DNA of 64,000 nt from Misgurnus anguillicaudatus (GCF_027580225.2 NC_073358.2:29414501-29478500), one strand, 5' to 3'. Positions 46,773 to 59,321 are shown, counted from the first letter of the stretch. The notes: generated by a model from the sequence alone, not told the origin. Made by a program: numbers and translations.

Positions 46773-47385
46773 AATCATAGTTATCCCAGCGATAGGTTAC
46801 ATTAGACAAGCCTTGACAAAATTCCCCAAACCACCCAAAAGTAATTCATTTGCTGTCTAGGAAATATCCAAAACCTGGTTAAAATCGCAAGAGTTAATTT
46901 ACAAAAATAGCTGTCACGGTCCCAGAGAATCTGGGATTGTATATTCGGACAGTTCCTCTGTTCGAATATACAATAATAATGCAGTTCTTCTGCATTCATG
47001 TTTAATAAATCTCTCCTGAAACGTGCTTGTCAACATTGCCTCCACGTCTCTTTTTGCCTCCAGCTAAGCCCCGCCCACCCGGAGACGTTGCAATGTTTAC
47101 AAACTTTTAAGGGGTCTATACACTCAAATGTTACAGATGATTTATAGTTTCCAATTTAATCACTTGCCTTCATGTGATTGCCATCAAAATGAATAATTAT
47201 TTGTTGGAGTAGATCCGCTCTTAACATTGACAAATGTTTAATATATTCTTCTTCAGGTACATGCAAATGGAACTAAGCCTTTTAGGGTAATAAGTATTTT
47301 AATACTACTGGGCTTAGACTGACATTATGAACGAGAAAACATCTGCTTCCATTTATCTGTTACACTTCAAATCAGTGGCACAGAC

Positions 47386-47391
47386 TTTATT
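47386..47391 (-). terminator. ptger4: Candidate poly(A) signal of ptger4
   Basis: AATAAA on the minus strand about 1.4 kb below the stop codon. The 3' UTR in between is AT-rich with several ATTTA words on the transcribed strand, which often mark short-lived mRNAs. Confidence 0.4.
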
Positions 47392-48790
47392 GTAGTATTT
47401 GATAACTGACCATTGCACATTTTGAAGAGTCCATTCACATCAAGGATAAAAGCACAACAAGATCTAAAGAATTCATGTATTACTTTGTGTTTGAAAAAAA
47501 AATTAAGAGAAATGTACATCATAATATTGAATTATTTACATACATGCAACGGATAGAGGTGATTTACATGAGATATGCAAAATGAAATGAAATAAAATCA
47601 TATAATTGCTATGACAATAAAACTCACATTTGACCTTCTCACAGAGAAGAAATAACTGCAATTTACAGATTGTTAGAAAATACTGCAATAAATTAAATTA
47701 TTACAATTAGACAGGTTCACATTTCAATATCACAAATATTTACAGATTAACACCAATCTTCCTTGCCGACCACTAACTAATCAAGATCTTAAAAATCAAT
47801 TTTAACCAAAGTACATTTTTCAGTGGTTACAGGGATTTAAAAGTGCAACAACACGTATGCCCGCATAAACAACATTCTACACATTAATAGCTTAATCATT
47901 TTACCTCCTCGGTATACATCCTATCAACTTGAAAAAACAAAAAGTTTGACGATCTGCTATGCATTGTTATTTGCATTTACATTGTGTGTTTCTGCATCAA
48001 AATACTGACAATCAACATGAATATGAAATTGTTTAGTTAATTCACAAAATATGGAAAATCCAAAGAATGCTACTGTAGCTATGGTTTTTACATACGTACT
48101 GGTTTGAAATGGTGTTTGACAATTGTTTATGCATCGATAGACGTGATAAGTGCGTTTTTGACACCTTAATATAAGGAAATGGAAATATTTCGACATCTAA
48201 GGCTGCAGAAATTTCATCATGAGAAAAGCTAACAAGACACGCATGTTTTTTCCGAACTTGTGACCTTTAGCAAGATCTCACCAGAACGTCTGCAAAAAGG
48301 AACGTGAAGCATGGTAACACATATTTTTGCTCACAAGATCAACTCACAAGGCCATCCATCAAAATCACATAAGGTCTGAAATTGTGAACACAGAAATGCC
48401 CTTCCCTTGGGTCTTCTCTTGATTTTCACATCTAAAACTAATAGCATTTACTGCAGACATTCAAACTTTTTATAGACACATTCGTCATCTTTAAAATATG
48501 TGAAGTCAGCATATCCTGTTGCTTAAGTTTTTATCTCTTTCGAAATGCAAACCCTTTCAAACTTTTCCAATTTTCTTTTCATTATTTTGTCTTAAATATT
48601 TAGCAACATTTATGTTCATACTTTAGTAAACATCTCCTCGTAGTCTATATATTTTCTCTCGCTTTCACAGTTTGTCATATAAACTGCATGAATTTTAGTG
48701 CTTTGGTTGGTGCATTCCTCTGAAATATCCTTATATTGATAAGTACAATGCTCAGTCTCCATAAAATTAAGTTTACGGCTCTCTCCACAT

Positions 48791-51614
48791 TCAGATGCAT
48801 CTTTCGCCTAACGTCAGGGTCTCGTCTGTAAATGTAACTTGCAAGGGTTCCTGTTCATTTCTGTCCGAGTGTGTGAGCAAGTGTGTTTTCGCAGAGTCCG
48901 TGCTCTGCACCCTCTCTTCTGTCCTGCTCGAGCTGTGTCCGCTGCTACAGTCTGACCCCTGAGAGTCACGCAGAAGCGTTTGCTCGGTGGGAGTCGAACT
49001 AATCCCCCTCTGCACAGAATGACTGCAGCAGCTCATCCCCTGTGCCCCCTTCAGAAAATAAAGGTACGTCTGCGAAGTGCTGATCACCTCTGGCAGCTCA
49101 TGCAGTGCCACAGATGGTAAATCCCTAGACGCAACGGATGAATTCCGGGCACCGTTACTACAGTGGAAGTCCCCGTGGCTTTGCCCAAGACCACGCCCAC
49201 CGATACGGCAGAAGAGGCACTTGATTTTTTCCAGGAGTTTCTGCACGACCGTCTTCCTCAGCAGGATATAGATCCAGGGGTCAAGAATGGGATTTATAGA
49301 AGCTATTCGAATAGCCTTTAGGTCTGGGTTCTTCTCTATGTCTTTCTCTACTGGTAAATGGTACAGCTGGTTTGCAAACACTTGCACCTAAAAAGGAAAG
49401 AAGATATATGACGTCACCAATTTGCTTATATCTGTCATTTATTTTACACACTAATCACAATAATATAGAAAACGAATTATCTTTTTTATGTCAGATATAT
49501 GCATAAGAAAAGGAAAAAAATGCACACAATGTACTGTACACCATAACAGTTATCTATCATTAATAAATTACAAATGCATCATTTATTAGGGTCTTTATGT
49601 TTTACCTCTTTTGAACTTTGTAAAGGCAAGCTCAGCATTTTGACTTTGGACTGGTTTATAGACTACACCTCATCTGGTCTGTATACAGAAATCCAAATGC
49701 TTATTGTAGTTTGACAAAAAGTCATGCGGTTTATAAGTATGTTTTAGATTAGCAGGTTTTAAAATAATAAACACACAGATGTTATCAAATAAAGTTGTAC
49801 TGCATATAATCCTAAGTCTAGCACTTACAATACTGAAAACAAATCAGATTTTTTTTGTTTGTTTATAAATTTTGTGTTTGCAAAAGTGACTATTTTACAG
49901 CTCATTTTGTGTTGTATTTATGTTTTGCACTAATAGATTCAACTAATAGATGATGATTTTCATGCATTTTGATCTTACACTCAAAATAAATAAATGCTGG
50001 TTTATTTTTTTTTCAACCCAGCGTTGGGTCAGAAAGGTACGAGACCAGCAGTTGAGTTGAAATTAACCCAGAATATTTATATTCAATCCAACAATAGTTT
50101 AATACAACCTTCTATTTTGGGTTGAAACAACCCAGCATGGGTTAAATTACAACCCAGCAGGCTGAGCTCGTCCTTTTTTGAGTAAATGCTTGGTTGAAAA
50201 TAACAGAGTTTAGGCCTATAACTACATTTTTATTTCCTCTAGAGTACATTTGTGTTTATTGTCAAAACACATTTTCTGACAAAATCTAATTCTGTGCCGT
50301 GATCATATCCTCAATAAAAACACTTTTATTTTGGGTCTCAGAGATTCAATGCCAAAATGTGAATAAATGCAATCAGTTTTCCTATTTGTCATTTGGTGAT
50401 TGCACTGTAACAGCACACTGCTCTAGGCGGGTCTACATGTAAGTTATAGTATTTTTTCCAAAATTTATTTTGGCTGAGATAAAACTGACAACAGAGCCAC
50501 ATTTCTGAAAAATTCATACCTTTGATAAAGCAGTGTAATATGATATATGCCATGTTTTCTTTACTTCTCAACTTAATTGGAAAACAATTAAATTGTAAAA
50601 ATTTTGAAATTGCTACTTTCATTTAAAAACAACATAAACAACATATGAAGGCTATTAATGTTTTGACTAGCACATAAGGATCAACTCAATTCATCTACAT
50701 GCTGGTACAGGTTCTTTTTTTCGCACACCCTGTACATCACAATTACCCATATTGTGCAACTTCTCCACATCAAAGTAAGCTGTAATTTCCCAAACATATT
50801 CAGAAGGCCACCACAACACACTTACCACTAATGGAATGGAGCAAATGAGTACGACAATAGAGGTGGCTATCAGAACAATGACCATCTGGATCTCTGCGCC
50901 AGCCAGACGCGCGAAGCTGCGCCTGCGCCTGATCTCGGCGATGCGCCGCGGGTCCGTGCCGAGCGAGGTCCTGCGCATGAAGCGCTTGTGCATCATGATA
51001 AGAGCCGCGCACACCAAAACATTACAGATGACCGTGGCGAGAATAAGAAAGGAGCTGAAGCCGGCGTACATGTAGGAGAAAGTGGCATCCGTGCGGTTGT
51101 TGCTATGCCAGTCGATGAAACACCACGTTCCTGGATACTGCTTCACCACGCTTCCAAATCCCATACTGGGAAAAGCGCAGAAAAAACCATTGGAGACATA
51201 GATTCCCAAGAGTGTAAGACCCGCAACCCGCTGGTCCACGTAACGACTGTAGAAATAAGCGTGATTTATGGCGAGGTATCTCTCGATGGACATGGCACAA
51301 ATAATACTAAGTCCTGCCAAGGAGAAGAGGAGTAAGATAAATCCGGAATACTGGCACAGAGGTTCCTCGCCGGGCCACTTGCCCTTTACGTAGGTGGCAA
51401 TGGTGACAGGGCTCGCCAGAAGAGTGCCCAAGAGGTCAGTCACAGCAAGTCCACACACCAGGGTGTAAAAGGTGGTCTCCTTTTGCTCTTTCCGCGACTT
51501 CTGAAGCACTACAATGGCGATCACGTTGCCGACCACACCGAATATAAACATTATAATCGGAATACTGGGGTCCAAACCTTTACTGCCTACAACCTTACTG
51601 TCCGTCTCGTTCAT
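48791..51614 (-). CDS. ptger4: Prostaglandin E2 receptor EP4 subtype, 2 coding exons, 461 aa
   Basis: A seven-helix plasma-membrane receptor that couples PGE2 to Gs and cAMP in the known family. Exon 1 is 50826-51614 (263 codons) and exon 2 is 48791-49387 (198 codons plus stop). The intron falls in TM6 after CSIPLV, the position known for prostanoid receptors. Family marks: ERY at 111-113 end of TM3; GTWCF at 162-166 in loop 2, with Cys87-Cys165 a likely disulphide; Arg290 in AIRIAS, which matches the ligand-carboxylate Arg of human EP4; DPWIY at 299-303 in place of NPxxY. N-glycosylation sequons are at Asn2 and Asn173. The third cytoplasmic loop lacks the Ala-rich insert of human EP4 (488 aa). 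The tail is Ser/Thr-rich and ends TLTLGERCI. The in-frame GTG two codons upstream is not used as the start, because ATG 51614 follows. The a/b/c paralogue is unresolved. Confidence 0.95.
49978..50184. mobile_element. MITE of the AACCCAGC type in the ptger4 intron
   Basis: CACTCAAAATAAATAAATGC and, inverted, TACTCAAAAAAGGACG at the edges, with AACCCAGCGTTGGGT and GGGTTGAAACAACCCAGC inside. Same style as 2490-2718 and 2911-3163. Confidence 0.6.
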
Positions 51615-52136
51615 CCTCACTTAATTGTTCCTCACGCGCAAGTTGATAATACGATCAGAAGGGTTCCTTTACGCGCGCCCTGGACTTCTCCAAATGCGCC
51701 CATTCACTTTGCCATGTCAAATACACCACAGATAGCATATCCCACGACCTGCATGCGCGCTTTTACGCATAAACCCTTTAAGATACATTTAGCTAGAGAC
51801 TACACGTTCTGCCCTCGGTTTCGAGCGCTGCGCACTTGCTTCTCTAAACGGACACAAGTTTTACTTGAGAGCTTTCTGACAACTCCGCCCCCGAGCTGTA
51901 GTAGGCTAGGCTACGCAGTTTGACACCCACCTGTCAGTGCAAGCTGACACATCTCTAACTCAACTTAAAATATCGACAAATATTTATCTACAGAATGTAT
52001 AATCGTTGACCTCTTTTAGTTAGGTGTCTGGTCAGCATCTAAAGTAAACCTGAAAGTTGCTTTGCAATGTTATGGTCAATACAGTAGCAACTGTTTTGAC
52101 ATTTGATGTATTTTACATGAACACTTATTATACATA
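51615..52136. other. Upstream flank of ptger4
   Basis: Expected to hold the 5' UTR and promoter. A GC-box-like CCGCCCC is at about 51888 and CpG density is raised up to about 51860. No clear TATA box. The 146-codon forward frame starting at 51483 is antisense to the receptor exon. Confidence 0.4.
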
Positions 52137-52343
52137 CACTGTAAAAAAAAAATCTGTAGAAATTACAGTATTACTGGCTGTAACTGGCAACTAGCTGCCA
52201 GTAACTTACTGTAGATTTTACTTTTATGTTATTTACTGGCAACAGTTTGTTCAAAGTTAAATGAACATGAAACATTTTCAGTCTTTATTTTCTACAGTAA
52301 GTTACTGGCAACCAGCTGCATAATTACAGCATTTTTTACAGTG
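52137..52343. mobile_element. MITE with CACTGTAAAAAA ends
   Basis: CACTGTAAAAAA / TTTTTTACAGTG at the edges. Inner arms repeat TTACTGGCAAC / GTTGCCAGTAA words. 207 bp, non-coding. Confidence 0.7.
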
Positions 52344-53535
52344 TAGTTGTAAATATAAAAACATCTTTGTGGAAAATAAAACAAATAACACAATGTGAGT
52401 GAAAAAAGATTTGCATGCTTGGAAAGTAGGCTAATATTTTCCTTCGTGATTTATATATATATCTTGTAGATGTGCATGTGAATGAAGGGTGAGGTCTGAC
52501 AAAACATCTGCTATCCATTTTATTTGTAATGGAAATCTTTTATCATTTAAAACAAGATTTATGCACTTATTGCGCAAAATGCATCATGACCCAATGAAGT
52601 CTCTGATCGGAAGCAGTTACTACATTGTTTTACACAACTCTGTTTCACCTTTTCTGAATTACGTTTTTTAAACCCTTTCTCGTGTCACTATGGTTATACA
52701 GCACTCAAATGTAATAATGTCATGTTTTGTATTAACTTTACTACTGGCCTTTACTACTGTACCACAATTGTTTACTCCACTGTCTGCAAGAGATGCAGTA
52801 TTAACCGTTTTTATTGCAGGATTCATTATAAGACCTTCACAATTGTGCTGTGTAATTGTTAAGGTACTGCAAATTTTTTACAAATTCAAGGCATATGACT
52901 TGAATAGTTATGTAGTGATTGATTACTTATGAGAAACATAATGACTCACTTAATTATTGAAATGTCGCCTTTGTTTTTGTATTTGTTTGTTTTGTTCTTG
53001 TGGCATGACTTATGTCACGTTGACGCACTATATCTGTTTAAGGTTCAGACGTCACACAAAACCATACGTGCACCAAATGCAAACACTCGTTTGAAATGAA
53101 AGCATTGAGAACAGTGTGGTTTCCTGTGAGGTTTATTTTTTACTGAGAACATGCTGCATCTTTTCTTGCCCCGGGATTGGTAGAAAATTTACAAGGAAGT
53201 GTGTGACCATAAGTTGTTGGTTGCAAGCTTCATCAACATCACATGTAGCCTACCGATCAGCAGATCTGGATCAAGATAAGAGGTGTGGTGTGAAACCAAC
53301 CATCCTTTCAAGTTTGATTTAAAAATTGTCGTTCAAGTTAGCTTGTCCAATTACAGTTGCATAGTGACTAAAATAAAAGTTTTAAAACAATAACATTTGT
53401 CCTAGTATCAATAATTAACATTCCAGCTGTACACTTGTTTCACTACAAACTAATTACTAACTTACCAAACAGGTTCTTTTTATTCTGCTCTTTTTAGAGC
53501 AGGTCAGAATTGGATGACATCAAGATCAAGAAGTG
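52344..53535. other. Intergenic, nothing recognised
   Basis: AT-rich, with short forward frames at 52489-52932 and 53116-53322 that match no family I know. Confidence 0.3.
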
Positions 53536-53598
53536 TGACTGTGTGTGCGTATGTGTGCGTGCGTGCATGCATGCGTGCGTGCGTGTATGTGTGTGTGA
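53536..53598. repeat. (TG)n-type microsatellite with GCGTGCAT variants
   Basis: An interrupted run of TG, CG and CATG units. Confidence 0.85.
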
Positions 53599-53699
53599 TC
53601 AAGATAAAGGTGCAGTGTGTAACTTTTAGAAGGATCTCTTTACAGAAATGCAATATAATCTACATAACTCTATTTTCAGTGGTGAATAAAGACCTTACA

Positions 53700-54787
53700 C
53701 AGGGCCGGCATCAAGGGGGGGGGGCATTCGCGGGCCGTGCCCCCCCAAACAGGTTGCTGTGCCCCCCTATACAGTTTTTGATTAATTTAATATATATCAA
53801 GAATAATTTAAATAAATTAAACATTTAGGGGCGGTTTCCCGGACAGGGATTAGACTAGTCCTAGACTTAAACACTTTTAAGAGCTCTTCAAACTGAAAAC
53901 AACTTTTACTTACAGATCTTAAAATACATCAGGGCCGTTTGTTTTACTTCAAGATGCACACAGGTAATGTTTTTAGTTAGGCATGTTGTTTAAAACTAGT
54001 TATATTTCCTAATTAAACTAAGGCCTAGTCCTGGATTAAGCTAATCCTGGTCCGGGAAACCGCCCCTCAATGTTTCATGACTTTTAATGTAATCAAATGA
54101 GGAAAATATAGTTGATATAGGTTTTCTTTAATAAAAATAGACCAGTTTCTCTGATTGGTTGTATTGCCGGGTCTTATGCGTCATTAGGCTTTAGCATGTG
54201 ACTTGATACTAGCAATGTGTTTTTACGCAGCATTTTATGGATCGTGTAAAATATGGATATTAGAACATTTAGAACGAACCAGCACCGCCTGCTCCACCTG
54301 ACTTCATGCAAACACCGATTGGCTCAAACTCGGAGATTAGAGGTCGAGGTGGAATTTTCAAATCTACAGGACACTGTTTTAAGGAAGTTTAATGTTCGTA
54401 CACGCCGGCTTCAGCTTTTTTAAAGGTAAGTTAGCATTGTTTTAATTTACATAAGTTTAAATGTGAAGTGTGGCTATAGACCATTAACAGCATTGCGACA
54501 TGATTATGGTAAAGCGGCTTTCATAACGGCTTTTACTTAGGACGCGATGTGCGCTGGGCTGTGCTATGAAACCAATTCATTTAATTGCGCCGTGCGAGGG
54601 CGGTTTGTTGTTGCGTCGAGCAAAGCGATAATGTAATGAGCTGACAGTCTGTAACAGTTGTATAAGTGTGTGCTTGCACTGTATTTGTTGTTTTAATGCC
54701 TTGTTTTGCAAGTTATTGTTGCTAATTGCGTGCCCCCCGTTGGAAGCCGCGTGCCCCCCTGTCAGTTATGGTCTGGCGCCGGCTCTG
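53700..54787. mobile_element. hAT element with perfect 8-bp target duplication
   Basis: Ends CAGGGCCGGCATCAAGG and, inverted, CAGAGCCGGCGCCAGACC. ACCTTACA flanks both sides exactly (53692-53699, 54788-54795). Near both ends are GGGGGGCAC / GTGCCCCCC runs. No intact transposase. A smaller MITE sits inside. Confidence 0.88.
53828..54066. mobile_element. MITE with GGGGCGGTTTCCCGGACA ends
   Basis: GGGGCGGTTTCCCGGACAGG and, inverted, GGGGCGGTTTCCCGGACCAG. The inner phrase 'actaaggcctagtcctgg' is familiar from other fish. 239 bp, inside the hAT element. The flank duplication is unclear. Confidence 0.75.
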
Positions 54788-55100
54788 ACCTTACATAATG
54801 AATAGTTATGTGTTTATTACCTAAGAATGAGCCATTTTTATCTACATAAACCTCTGGTCCCCTCACATGGAAGTCACCATTTTGTGCCGCTATGTTTCTA
54901 CAGTAGCCCTAAACGGACAAACTGCTCTACAGAGCACATTTTGTCACTACTGTATTTTGTCTTAAACAACAACATGTTTGTCCTTGTTCAAGCTAACGTA
55001 GCTTCTCCATGCATTTCGGTGAACGGTGGACTGAACCGTTGGTTGCAATTCACAATCTCACTGCTAGATGCCGTTAAAATCTACACACTGCACCTTTAAA

Positions 55101-57032
55101 TGTGACCCTGCCATTGAAAACCCAGATAAAGTCATTTTTTGGGTGATTTACTGTTTTCTACATAAAATCACCCCACACACAATACAAAAAAAGTCTGTAA
55201 AAATATAACCTTGATATCTTAAATGCTGCCCGATTACGATCATGTCAAAGATTGAAATCATAAGGTTTCAAACTTTGATGCACATGTAGCGAATTTGCGG
55301 GAGGAGGGAAATAACGTTATTTGAAACACTATGAACCTCCGACCGAAACACTACGGGGATTCCCAAGGGAATCTTAGATTTTAGCTCAAAAGGGAATATG
55401 TATAATTAACTGTAATTAATTATACAAGTTTATCAGGTTTTACCTGGCGTAGCAGAATTAATAATAACAATTAATTAATATGTTCGTCCACCGAAGACAT
55501 ATATCCATAATCGTATATTAACGTCTAAGAAATGTTAATTTCATGGCCTTTAAAATTAACCTTCTCACTGATATTCAGTGCTACTCGCAGCGTGTAGCTG
55601 GATCAAAAGGCAGAGATAGTGACTTTATTTTCATGAGCATTGAACACAGAAACAATTCAATTGTGAAAATGCAAACCGGTTTATTAACTATAAAATGAAG
55701 TACACATAACGACTAACGAAACATACACACATACAATAACATAAAACATAGATGAGAAAGAAAAGTTTGAAAAAGCTAGAGAGAGAGAGTAAAGATTGGC
55801 AAAGCACTATTGCTTAACATCTGCACAAACCATCGGATAATCTCTAAGAATCGCCTTAATTTTCATAAGGGGTAAAGCTTAAACATCAGAGAGTAAAACG
55901 AGTTTATACTTGCTTTTGGCTCTTTGTGATGCGGTGCGAAGTTTCTTATGCTCGCAATGCGAGCAAGGAGAGAGAGAGAGAATCCAGGTGTGTTCGTTTA
56001 AGATGGAAGTCCGTAAGTTGTTTCGTAGGGCAGATTGGTCCGCGGGGTTTTCCAAACTCTAGCGCAAAGCCAGGAAAGACTGTCCTGAAGAGACAGGGCT
56101 CAGGGAAAAGATGATGAATCCGAGGGACTCTGGGTGAGTCTCAGCGAGTTTCCAAACTGCGCTGACGGGTTACCTGGGTAACCGGGCGACTGGGCGCTCA
56201 TGAGTGAACTAAGCCACTGACTGAGATCCTGAGCGAATCAGCGATTGAGAGATTGAGCGAACTGAGCAATTGAGCAATGATCAATGAGCAATGATGGCTT
56301 GGGCGATAGGCCGTTTTGACCTTTCACACGCCCAGCCCATTTTGGGTGTATGACCAATGTGTGCGCGGGGAAACAAGCCTTTGTTCTTTCAGACATCACA
56401 TTTGCATTATGATAAAAGTTTGTTTCCATAACTCTTCAAATCGATACTAAATGACATTGATGCGGCTTATGGTAATATGATACATAGAAATGATTGGGAA
56501 ATAAAGAGTAGATTAATTTGATACTAGACAAGACATGGGTTTAAGATCACGTTGAATAATAATTTCATACCTAAGATATGAACCATGCTACAGTGAACAA
56601 AATCTAACTAAAGTGTTAACACACAGTTACATCACACATACATGATCATGCAGTAAAGGGATATAACATATATATACATTAAAACAGCTCATTGTGATTT
56701 TTAAATGTGGTTTCATCACAGACATATAGTCTGTGCCCCCAGCTGTGTCTCTGGCAATCGTCGAACGAACGGCTCTCAGGTTTCTCTGGTGGGATCCCTT
56801 TGAACCTCCTTTGAAGACTGCATTTGTTTTAATTGTCGCCCACTTTACAGCCTTGATAGGTGGTAGATATCTGGGTGATTGTGTTATCAGGACACAGGGT
56901 TATCTAAAGTCACAATTTTAGGGCTGTTTACGATCCAGATGCCAAATGGCCTCAATCTGACTCCGAGCCACTTGCTACACACATTATCTCAGAATTTGTG
57001 ACTTTAGCCTGGTTTTCACAGACAGGGTCACA
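55101..57032. mobile_element. 1.9-kb repeat with TGTGACCCTG ends
   Basis: Left TGTGACCCTGCCATTGAAAA and right, inverted, TGTGACCCTGTCTGTGAAAA, both continuing with a TAAAGTCA-like word. It starts 3 bp after the preceding MITE. The middle (about 55280-56930) has GAGCAATTGAGCAATGATCA-type tandem words near 56250 and may hold a further inserted element. No protein recognised. Confidence 0.55.
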
Positions 57033-57238
57033 AATCTTTAGTTTAGCTCTTTAAGTTGAACTGCACTCAAAGAGGTCACTGTCAAACTAAGCTGTTGACA
57101 CCAATCTGTTATTGGTCAGCAATGCAAATCTGCATGTCAGATTACTAAAACATGCACTTTTTCCAATTATTACAACATTTCACATATATTCTGCAATATA
57201 CACTGTCTGGACTTTTTTTAAGGGTGGAGGGTGTTGTA

Positions 57239-57376
57239 GGGCCGGTGTCCTGCAGAGTTTAGCGTGAACGTTCCTCAGCACACCTGAATGCAAAATTCTA
57301 GCATGCTTGCTTAGTAAGAATGTAATTGGCTAATGGGGTGTATTGGTTGGAGCTAAACTCTGCAGGACAACGGCCC
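57239..57376. mobile_element. MITE with GGGCCGGTGTCCTGCAGAG ends
   Basis: GGGCCGGTGTCCTGCAGAGT and, inverted, GGGCCGTTGTCCTGCAGAGT followed by TTAGC on both arms. 138 bp, a known teleost shape. The following 57377-58265 shows no gene. Confidence 0.75.
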
Positions 57377-58265
57377 TTGGACCAAGTACACTCTTGATCT
57401 AGAGCACAGTACAGGGTCAGGTTTTTGGGTTTGATTCGTATGGAAGACACACACACACACACTGTTTAAAATATATTTCTAGCTGCACTATAGTTTGCTG
57501 TAAATAAAAGTGTTGGTGCACTTTGTTGATGTCTCAACGTGGGAAATGGTGGGGTGTCAAACTGTACATGACAGGTACTTCTATGCATTTTCTGCCCAGA
57601 TATTGCATCAGCCTTTTGGACACAAGAACATGAAGTATTTTTAGAACATTGATGCTGTATTTAATCATAGTGTTAGCCATTCAATGGCTCTCCATTACAC
57701 ATAACTTTGGTAAATTCCCATTCGGTCTTCTGACAAAGCAGGTCTTGATGAAACCCCAATCCTCTGTAGCTCTTGTTGGTTGAGCTGTCTGTGTTTGGCA
57801 GGCGACACAGCTGACTAATTGGTTATGTTAGCTTTTTCATGCTTCCGTGACCAAGGTCAATAAGCAGTTATCAAAATATATTTAAATAAACGTGAGTACA
57901 CAATGTGGAAAGTGTTTAGGGTTTTCCAGAGAGCGAGCAAACATGAGTCAGTGTCTATAAAAATATATTGAAGTTACATTTTTGAAAACCTACTTGGTGG
58001 TGATGGATTGTCAATTTTTTCCAAGTCATTTCATGATGTAGCTTTTTACAAACGTTATGTTTTTCTCAAGGGAAATGCACTCTAAACACCAAAAAGTTGG
58101 ATTTACTTAAGAAATTGGAGGAAAGTTGTTGCCCTAAAAATTAAGTCGTGTGAACTAAAACAAGAGTACTTTAACTTAAAATTTATAGTAATTCTAACTT
58201 AATTCAGCAAGTTCAGTAAGCTTAACTTTAAGTTAATTTAGCTTAAAACTATTTGTAATATCAAT

Positions 58266-59056
58266 CAACCCTGTATCAGAAATTACGTACCTATAGTTGT
58301 CACGACAGGGTTGGTGAAGTGAGGACACAAATGCTGAGCTCGGAAAATAAATAACATTTAATGATAAAACTGGAAATCATAACACGAGGAGTACAGGTAA
58401 CAAAACACAGGAACATCCAAAACAGGGAACAGACATGGTTGCAATGACAATCTACCGGCGACAAGTGTGAAACAGACAACAGTATAAATACACAATGACT
58501 AAACAAGGAACAGGTGAGATGAGCAATCAGTCTGTGAATAGTCCAGATGACGTAAGCGGAGACATACAAAACATGACACGGACTAGCCATGACAATAGTC
58601 ACGTAATTTTGTAAGTATTTTCTGTGACACTGACACCGCCTTTTTTGCGTGAACATGTCACGTATTTCTGATTACGTGTCACAGTCACGTATTTGTTACT
58701 CAACTGTTTTGTCCTATTTTCAAACCATTGATGCTTCGGATTACGGTTAGATTTGGTGTTTGCGTTAGGATATCACTTTAAGTTTCAACCTTTATTTCAT
58801 GATTTATATTTTATGATTTTCAAACCATTGTCGCCTGGCATTAGGGTTAGAGTTGGGTTTGGGTAAGGATGTCATTTTATGTAAATCTAACCCTAAGCCG
58901 AAGTGATAATGGTAAGAAAATAGGACAAAACAGCTGAGTAACAAATACGTGACAATGACACGTAAACAGAAAAGAGGCAGAAAAACGTGTCAGTGTCACG
59001 GAAAACACTCACAAAATTGCGTGACTATAGGTACGTAATTTCGTGATACAGGGTTG
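58266..59056. mobile_element. Foldback DNA element with 7-bp flank duplication, split by a solo LTR
   Basis: CAACCCTGTATCA / TGATACAGGGTTG at the edges, with TATCAAT outside both (58259-58265, 59057-59063). The arms stay complementary for over 150 bp (GTCACGTA, ACAAATACGTGAC, AGGACAAAACAG words on both). The left arm is interrupted at 58298. Confidence 0.82.
58298..58594 (-). mobile_element. Solo LTR with 5-bp target duplication
   Basis: Starts TGTCACGACAGG and ends CATGACA; read on the minus strand it is TGTCATG...CGTGACA, the TG...CA form of LTRs. ATAGT is duplicated exactly (58293-58297, 58595-58599). The minus strand shows a TATTTATA box and ATTAAA in the expected order, so transcription ran leftward. 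No internal retroelement genes remain. Confidence 0.85.
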
Positions 59057-59321
59057 TATCAATTGCTTTGTCCAACATCTTCAGTTAGTTACTTTTACTG
59101 TTTTTTTAATGGCATTATAATACAAAATTCTCAACATAAACACACACAACACTGCATTTTTACATGGATTATCAGTACTGTGGAGTACTATAAGTAAACC
59201 CTGATCACTTGCAACATTAATAATATAAGAGCTTAAACCTCAATGACATTTTATTAACTAATTAATTATTAACAAATATTTAGTTAAAACATTTAATCAG
59301 TTCTTAATCCTTGAAAAAGCT

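Larger units (their letters stand above)
45381..47120 (+). mobile_element. THAP-domain DNA transposon remnant, split by a later insertion
   Basis: Ends TACAGACCCCTTAA and, inverted, TATAGACCCCTTAA. Further in, TGGAGGCAAAAA occurs on the left (45422) and, inverted, near 47065. A THAP coding exon lies near the left end. Without the later insertion at 45857-46772 only about 820 bp remains, so most of the transposase is missing. Candidate superfamilies are P-like or Kolobok-like; both can carry THAP. Confidence 0.6.
53606..55097. mobile_element. MITE with AAAGGTGCAGTGTGTA ends, split by a hAT element
   Basis: Left AAAGGTGCAGTGTGTAACTT and right TACACACTGCACCTTT form the ends of a very common teleost repeat. 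Its body is broken at 53700-54787. Without the insertion it is about 400 bp. Confidence 0.8.

Noticed and set aside
50836..51335. Forward frames over ptger4 exon 1
   Set aside because: They are shadows of the receptor on the other strand and have no known domain.
55280..56930. A full LTR retrotransposon inside the 1.9-kb repeat
   Set aside because: No protease, RT or integrase motif and no matching pair of long direct repeats could be found.
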